Source: Firmicutes bacterium UBA3572 (GTDB taxonomy: Bacteria > Bacillota > Desulfotomaculia > Desulfotomaculales > Desulforudaceae). Taken from it: a DNA stretch of 64,000 bases. This document shows positions 59,862 to 64,000 of this stretch, piece after piece (position 1 is the stretch's first letter; each line of letters starts with the position of its first letter). Made by a program: the position numbers and the translations under genes. Under the pieces are notes generated by a model that had not been told where the DNA came from, did not search any database, and saw nothing but the letters and a program-made list of their open reading frames with translations. Location of the stretch: positions 1-64,000 of the forward strand of contig DFNH01000001.1 in assembly GCA_002375985.1 (NCBI GenBank), given 5' to 3'.

Positions 59862-61127
59862 TTGCAGATAGCCAGACCGCGCGGGACAAGGGACATTTTG
59901 CCCGAAGAGGCCCTGAGGTGGCGGCAGATAGAGGACCTTATTCACCATCTTTGTCGTCTGTATGGTTACGGCGAAATACGTACGCCCGTTTTTGAGGCTA
60001 CCGAGTTGTTTCTGCGCGGGGTGGGCGAGGCCACCGATATCGTTGAAAAAGAAATGTACACCTTCCAAAGCAAGGGCCAACGGGGGCGCAGCCTGACCCT
60101 CAGACCAGAAGGCACGGCGCCGGTGGCCAGAGCTTATCTGGAGAACAACCTGCACGCCAGGCCACAGCCGGTAAAGCTTTATTATTTTGGTCCCATGTTT
60201 CGTTACGACCGGCCGCAGGCCGGGCGCTACCGCCAGTTTCACCAATTCGGGGCCGAAGTTCTGGGCACCGATCATCCGGCGGCCGATGCCGAGGTCATCG
60301 CCCTGGCCATGGCTTTTTTTAAAGCGTTGGGCCTGGATGGGCTCCAACTGCAACTGAACAGCATAGGTTGTCCCTTGTGCCGTCCCGTGATGCGGGAAAA
60401 GCTGGTGGAGTACTTTAGCGTCCGCGTCGCGGAATGTTGCCCGGATTGCCGCCAGCGTTTCTCCAGAAACCCGTTGCGCCTGCTGGACTGTAAGGAAAAG
60501 GTTTGCCGGGAGGTCGGAAGTCAGGCCCCCAACCCGGTGGACTGCCTTTGCCCCGGGTGCGGAGAGCATTTCCGGCAAGTGCGCCGCTACCTGGACCTGA
60601 TGCGCCTGCCTTATACCCTAAACCCACGCCTAGTGCGCGGGTTGGACTACTACACCAAGACGGCTTTTGAAATCATCGTCCCCGGGGCCGGCGCCCAGGA
60701 TGCCGTCGGCGGCGGTGGCCGTTACGATGGTCTAATGCAAGCCATCGGCGGCCGGGCGGTGCCGGGGGTGGGCTTTGCTTTGGGGTTGGAACGAACCCTG
60801 CGGCTGATGGAAAAGCAGTCCGCGTCCCCGGAGGTGCCCGGGCCGACCGTGTTTGTGGCTTCGGCGGGTGAGACCCAGGACGTGGTGACCAAGCTGGTGG
60901 GCGACCTGCGGGCGGCGGGGTTGGCCGCGGACCGCGACTACATGGGACGAGGCCTCCGGGCGCAGATGAGATACGCCCAGAAACTCAAGGCCGCCTACGT
61001 GCTCCTCGCGGGCGAGGAAGAACTACAGCGCGGCCGGGTTATCTTAAGAGATATGCAAACGGGTGAACAAAAAGAAATACGTTTAGAAGACGCCGTAAAC
61101 GTGTTGCGAGCAGTCGCCGGCAAATAG
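59862..61127 (+). CDS. hisS: Histidine--tRNA ligase
   Basis: The 421-residue class II synthetase has PRGTRDILPEEALRW, motif 2 (LRPEGTAPVARAYLE, FRYDRPQAGRYRQFHQFGAE) and the family motifs LVRGLDYYTKTAFEI and GGGGRYDGLM. It starts with TTG at 59862 behind a purine-rich stretch. It is normally paired with aspS, as here. Confidence 0.96.
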   Translation: MQIARPRGTRDILPEEALRWRQIEDLIHHLCRLYGYGEIRTPVFEATELFLRGVGEATDIVEKEMYTFQSKGQRGRSLTLRPEGTAPVARAYLENNLHARPQPVKLYYFGPMFRYDRPQAGRYRQFHQFGAEVLGTDHPAADAEVIALAMAFFKALGLDGLQLQLNSIGCPLCRPVMREKLVEYFSVRVAECCPDCRQRFSRNPLRLLDCKEKVCREVGSQAPNPVDCLCPGCGEHFRQVRRYLDLMRLPYTLNPRLVRGLDYYTKTAFEIIVPGAGAQDAVGGGGRYDGLMQAIGGRAVPGVGFALGLERTLRLMEKQSASPEVPGPTVFVASAGETQDVVTKLVGDLRAAGLAADRDYMGRGLRAQMRYAQKLKAAYVLLAGEEELQRGRVILRDMQTGEQKEIRLEDAVNVLRAVAGK

Positions 61128-61143
61128 TGGGGGTGTTGGGGCC

Positions 61144-62949
61144 GTGGAATTAGAGTCGATGCAAGGACTGAAGCGTACGCACCAGTGTGGCAGTTTGTCC
61201 CGGAAAGAGGCGGGGTCTGCCGTTGTGCTCACCGGCTGGGTTGCCCGCCGGCGGGATCACGGAGGCCTTATCTTCGTTGATCTTAGGGACCGGTCTGGAA
61301 TCGTCCAGGTGGTTTTCAGCCCGGATGATCAGGACGCTTTTGCCAAGGCCGAAAGCCTGCGCAGCGAGTACGTGGTAGCCGTGGCCGGAACGGTCCGGGT
61401 GCGGCCGGAAGGCACGGAAAACCCGAAACTGGCCACCGGGGACGTTGAAGTTGTGGCCCGGGAAGTCCGGATCCTGAACCGGGCCCGGACGCCCGTTTTT
61501 TACATTGAGGACGGCATCGAGGTGGATGAGAACCTGCGCCTGCGTTACCGGTACCTCGACCTGCGTCGCCCAGAAATGCAGGCGGCGCTTGCCTTTAGAC
61601 ACCGGGCGGCCAAGGTGGTGCGGGACTTTTTGGACAGCCGGGGCTTCTGGGAGATAGAAACTCCCTTCTTGACCCGGAGCACGCCGGAAGGGGCGCGGGA
61701 TTTTCTGGTGCCCAGCCGGTTGAATCCCGGCAAGTTTTATGCCCTGCCCCAGTCACCGCAGCTTTTTAAACAACTCCTCATGGTCTCCGGCGTGGAACGT
61801 TACTTCCAGGTGGTGCGCTGCTTCCGTGACGAGGACCTGCGGGCCGACCGGCAGCCGGAGTTCACCCAGATCGACTTGGAGATGTCTTTCGTGGACAGCG
61901 AAGACGTGATGATGCTGATCGAGGAACTGATGGCGGCCGTATGCTGCCAGGCGGCGGGGGTGGAGATCGAAACTCCGTTTCCCAGGCTCACCTACCGCGA
62001 AGCGTTGGACCGGTTCGGCACGGACAAGCCGGATCTGCGGTACGGGCTGGAGTTGCGCGATGTGTCCGATGTGGCTGCCGGTTGCGCGTTCAAGGTGTTC
62101 CAGGCGGCTGTGGCGGCCGGTGGCCAGGTTCGGGGTATCCGGGTGCCGGGCTGTGCCGGTTACAGCCGCAAGGACCTGGACGAGTTGACCCAATATGCAG
62201 TCCGGCACGGGGCGAAAGGTTTGGCCTATTTCCTGTACACCGAAAATGGGCTCAAATCGCCGATTGCCAAGTTTTTCTCCGCGGGGGAACTGGAGATCCT
62301 GATTCAGCGTCTGGAGGCGGCACCGGGAGACCTGTTGTTGTTTGTCGCCGATACCCCGGAGGTGGTGGCCACCGCGCTTTCGGCCTTGCGGCGGGAGATG
62401 GCGGCACGGCTGGGTCTTGTGGATCAGTCGCGGTTGGCTTTCGTCTGGGTGCATGATTTTCCCTTGTTGGAGTACGATGATGCGGAAAAACGCTTTGTGG
62501 CCGTGCACCATCCGTTTACCGCGCCGGTGGATGAAGACCTGGAGCTTTTGCGGTCCGCGCCGGAAAAGGTACGGGCCAGAGCCTACGATCTGGTACTAAA
62601 CGGGGTGGAAATCGGCGGGGGCAGTATTAGAATACACCGCCGGGACATCCAGGAACTGTTGTTTGCCGTTATTGGCCTGGCACCGGAGGAGGCGCGGGAA
62701 AAGTTCGGCTTTTTGCTTGATGCCTTTGAGTACGGTACGCCGCCACACGGCGGTTTTGCCGTGGGCTTTGACCGTCTGGTGATGCTGCTGGCCGGGAAAA
62801 AGACCATTCGGGACGTGATGGCCTTTCCGAAGACACAGAGCGGCACCGATCTGTTGACCGGGGCGCCCGGGGCGGTGGCGCCAGCCCAACTGGAGGAACT
62901 GGGCGTGCGGGTGGCGGCGAAGAGGTTTGGGAACGGCTTGAAATCCTGA
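61144..62949 (+). CDS. aspS: Aspartate--tRNA(Asp/Asn) ligase
   Basis: The 601-residue class IIb synthetase has an OB-fold anticodon domain (VVLTGWVARRRDHGGLIFVD), RYRYLDLRRPEMQAAL, PQLFKQLLMVSGVERYFQVV, and the catalytic motif GFDRLVMLLAGKKTIRDV. A GAD insertion is in the usual place. GTG start 16 bases after hisS. It may be non-discriminating (Asp/Asn) as in many Clostridia, but that cannot be told from the text alone. Confidence 0.96.
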   Translation: MELESMQGLKRTHQCGSLSRKEAGSAVVLTGWVARRRDHGGLIFVDLRDRSGIVQVVFSPDDQDAFAKAESLRSEYVVAVAGTVRVRPEGTENPKLATGDVEVVAREVRILNRARTPVFYIEDGIEVDENLRLRYRYLDLRRPEMQAALAFRHRAAKVVRDFLDSRGFWEIETPFLTRSTPEGARDFLVPSRLNPGKFYALPQSPQLFKQLLMVSGVERYFQVVRCFRDEDLRADRQPEFTQIDLEMSFVDSEDVMMLIEELMAAVCCQAAGVEIETPFPRLTYREALDRFGTDKPDLRYGLELRDVSDVAAGCAFKVFQAAVAAGGQVRGIRVPGCAGYSRKDLDELTQYAVRHGAKGLAYFLYTENGLKSPIAKFFSAGELEILIQRLEAAPGDLLLFVADTPEVVATALSALRREMAARLGLVDQSRLAFVWVHDFPLLEYDDAEKRFVAVHHPFTAPVDEDLELLRSAPEKVRARAYDLVLNGVEIGGGSIRIHRRDIQELLFAVIGLAPEEAREKFGFLLDAFEYGTPPHGGFAVGFDRLVMLLAGKKTIRDVMAFPKTQSGTDLLTGAPGAVAPAQLEELGVRVAAKRFGNGLKS

Positions 62950-62977
62950 ACACGCAACGCTTTTAGCCGATTAACAC

Positions 62978-63006
62978 TTGCGAAAGCCGCAGCGCTGTGC
63001 TAGTAT
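62978..63006 (+). promoter_or_regulatory. Promoter of 6S-like RNA
   Basis: TTGCGA (62978-62983) and TAGTAT (63001-63006) are 17 bases apart, directly after the aspS stop and before the structured RNA. Confidence 0.6.
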
Positions 63007-63012
63007 TGTTTT

Positions 63013-63260
63013 AGGCTAGGAGTAACAAAATACGTCTAAACCCTGCTATGCCCGTGACCGACTTGAAGTTCTGAGCCAACAGCGACACCTAGGGAGCCCG
63101 GACTCTGGTTGTGGCTCACAGGCCCCCGCGCGGGGAAGTGATAAGCAATCAGGAGGGCACCCACGTTCTGAGAAGGGGTTCAGGAAACTTTGAGAGGTCA
63201 ACGGCATCGTGGGGTTTAGGTGTTTCCCGCCCGTGTTCGTAAAAGAGCACGGCTTTTTTG
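63013..63260 (+). ncRNA. ssrS: Probable 6S RNA
   Basis: A long non-coding stretch follows aspS with a promoter and a terminator. The ends can pair: TAAACCCTGCTATGCC (63037-63052) with GGCATCGTGGGGTTTA (63203-63218), closing a roughly 180-nt rod. The interior has further complementarity and a central open region, as 6S RNA would. In Bacillus subtilis 6S-1 RNA (bsrA) also lies next to aspS. 6S RNA binds RNA polymerase in stationary phase. The call rests on position and foldability. Confidence 0.6.
63231..63259 (+). terminator. Terminator of 6S-like RNA
   Basis: CCGTGTTC (63231-63238) pairs with GAGCACGG (63245-63252), with one G-U pair. CTTTTTTG follows. Confidence 0.75.
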
Positions 63261-63265
63261 TTATT

Positions 63266-63343
63266 ACGGGGCATAATTGGATTATGAGCGGCGTTTTTTG
63301 AACTAGCTTCCAATGTGACCCCCGATAATGCTCCGGGTGCATA
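63266..63343. repeat. Short degenerate copy of the MITE-like element
   Basis: Its right end (63300-63343) closely matches 45724-45765: both read GAAC-AGCT-C-AATGTGA-C-CCGATAATGC-CCGG. A weak inverted counterpart (ACGGGGCATAATTGG) lies near 63266. It is a second, shorter, more decayed copy of the same repeat. Confidence 0.45.
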
Positions 63344-63478
63344 GTAGAGTTTTGGGAGCGAAGGCCATTAGCCGTGAATTGAAAACGCGGTTTGCGCGGG
63401 GGAAGTGCTGGGTGTGCATGGCGGTGGTCACGGCGTTGGTGGTAAAATCTAATATTAAATCTTTGGGAGGTGGGAGGT

Positions 63479-64000
63479 GTGCGCCGCATCTATCTGGACC
63501 ACGGGGCTACCACCCCGCTTGACCCGCGGGTGTTGGACGAAATGCTTCCTTATTTGCGCGAAGTATTTGGAAATCCTTCCAGCGCACACGCTTTTGGTCG
63601 GGAAGCGCGCGAGGGGGTGGAAAAGGCGCGGATCCGCGTGGCCCGGGCGTTGAATGCCGATCCCCGAGAAATTGTGTTTACCAGCGGCGGTTCGGAAGCC
63701 AACTACCTGGCGGTGCGGGGCGCGGCCTACGCCAACCGTGACCGCGGTAACCATATTGTGGCGTCGCGGATTGAACATCATTCGGTGTTGGATACCTGTT
63801 TGGACCTGGCGGAGCACGGGTATGAGGTTAGCTGGGTTCCGGTAAACGAGGACGGGATTGTTGATCCCCGGAAAGTGGCCGCCCTCCTGCGCCCGACCAC
63901 GATCCTCGTGACGGTGATGCTGGCGAACAACGAGGTGGGAACCATCCAGCCGGTCCGGGAGATTGCCGCGTTGGCCCGGGAAAGGGGCGTGTTGTGCCAT
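63479..64000 (+). CDS. Cysteine desulfurase, N-terminal part (runs off window)
   Basis: Translation from GTG 63479 gives IYLDHGATTPLDPRVLDEM, VFGNPSSAHAFGREAREG, FTSGGSEANYLAVRGAA, IEHHSVLDTC and LANNEVGTIQPVREIA. This is the N-terminal half of a NifS/IscS-type PLP cysteine desulfurase. GGGAGGTGGGAGG precedes the start. The PLP-lysine region lies beyond the window. It supplies sulfur for Fe-S clusters or tRNA thiolation. Confidence 0.93.
   Translation, partial: MRRIYLDHGATTPLDPRVLDEMLPYLREVFGNPSSAHAFGREAREGVEKARIRVARALNADPREIVFTSGGSEANYLAVRGAAYANRDRGNHIVASRIEHHSVLDTCLDLAEHGYEVSWVPVNEDGIVDPRKVAALLRPTTILVTVMLANNEVGTIQPVREIAALARERGVLCH

Noticed and set aside
1..64000. CRISPR array
   Set aside because: No regularly spaced direct repeats of CRISPR type were seen anywhere in the window.
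1..64000. tRNA or rRNA genes
   Set aside because: I saw no tRNA-like cloverleaf with a TTCRA arm and no rRNA signature, though a tRNA could be missed by eye.

Overview
The window is about 60% GC. It carries sporulation (spoIVA), DnaD/DnaI-type primosome genes, a Wood-Ljungdahl (reductive acetyl-CoA) cluster and RNase P RNA. Start codons are often GTG or TTG behind strong Shine-Dalgarno sequences. This points to a strictly anaerobic, spore-forming Clostridia member of the Peptococcaceae/Desulfotomaculum type (a Desulforudis-like thermophile or subsurface organism is possible). That placement is inferred from gene content; no 16S gene or search was available.

Layout. 1-1.4 kb: small hypothetical genes and remnants. 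1.4-5.1 kb: a TetR regulator with a double palindromic operator and a drug-type ABC exporter. 5.1-6.7 kb: trmK and a Nif3-like protein behind a perfect sigma-A promoter. 6.7-12 kb: a debris zone with an FnIII/stalk-domain pseudogene, a secreted polyferredoxin fusion gene, a transposase fragment, rnpB and a frameshifted IS256-type element. 12-17.3 kb: a GAF/PAS/HD-GYP c-di-GMP phosphodiesterase, a broken universal stress gene, a phasin-like gene and an alkaline-phosphatase-fold membrane protein. 17.4-29.4 kb: the acetyl-CoA pathway operon acsB(truncated)-acsC-orf7-cooC-acsD-acsE-hdrA(double)-mvhD-metV-metF. 29.7-34.7 kb: gapA, a TtcA-like gene, a TPR gene, a methyltransferase, a BcrA/HgdC-type activase and a DUF456 gene. 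34.8-43.8 kb: a branched-chain/carboxylate ABC transporter operon (liv) interleaved with acyl-CoA and phenylacetate-CoA ligases and an isochorismatase-fold hydrolase. 43.9-47.4 kb: PHP phosphatase, dnaD-like, dnaI-like, and LysM-SleB. 47.5-52.5 kb: NDP-forming acyl-CoA synthetase, DRTGG/AAA protein, spoIVA. 53-63 kb: a wHTH gene, recJ, relA/spoT, dtd, an MBL hydrolase, a HicB-HicA single-chain toxin-antitoxin candidate, hisS, aspS, a probable 6S RNA, and the start of a cysteine desulfurase gene.

How it fits together. AcsE moves the methyl group of methyl-THF to the corrinoid protein AcsCD. ORF7 reactivates the corrinoid. MetF/MetV with the HdrA/MvhD-like proteins would make methyl-THF with electron confurcation or bifurcation. 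The striking break is at the front of this operon. The expected CO dehydrogenase gene acsA is missing, and its N-terminal codons appear fused in frame to the C-terminal half of acsB, which keeps every A-cluster ligand. Either acetyl-CoA synthase here is a minimal enzyme served by a CODH encoded elsewhere, or the locus is decaying. The window also holds many small remnants (IS elements, pseudogenes, a MITE-like repeat), consistent with past mobile-element activity.
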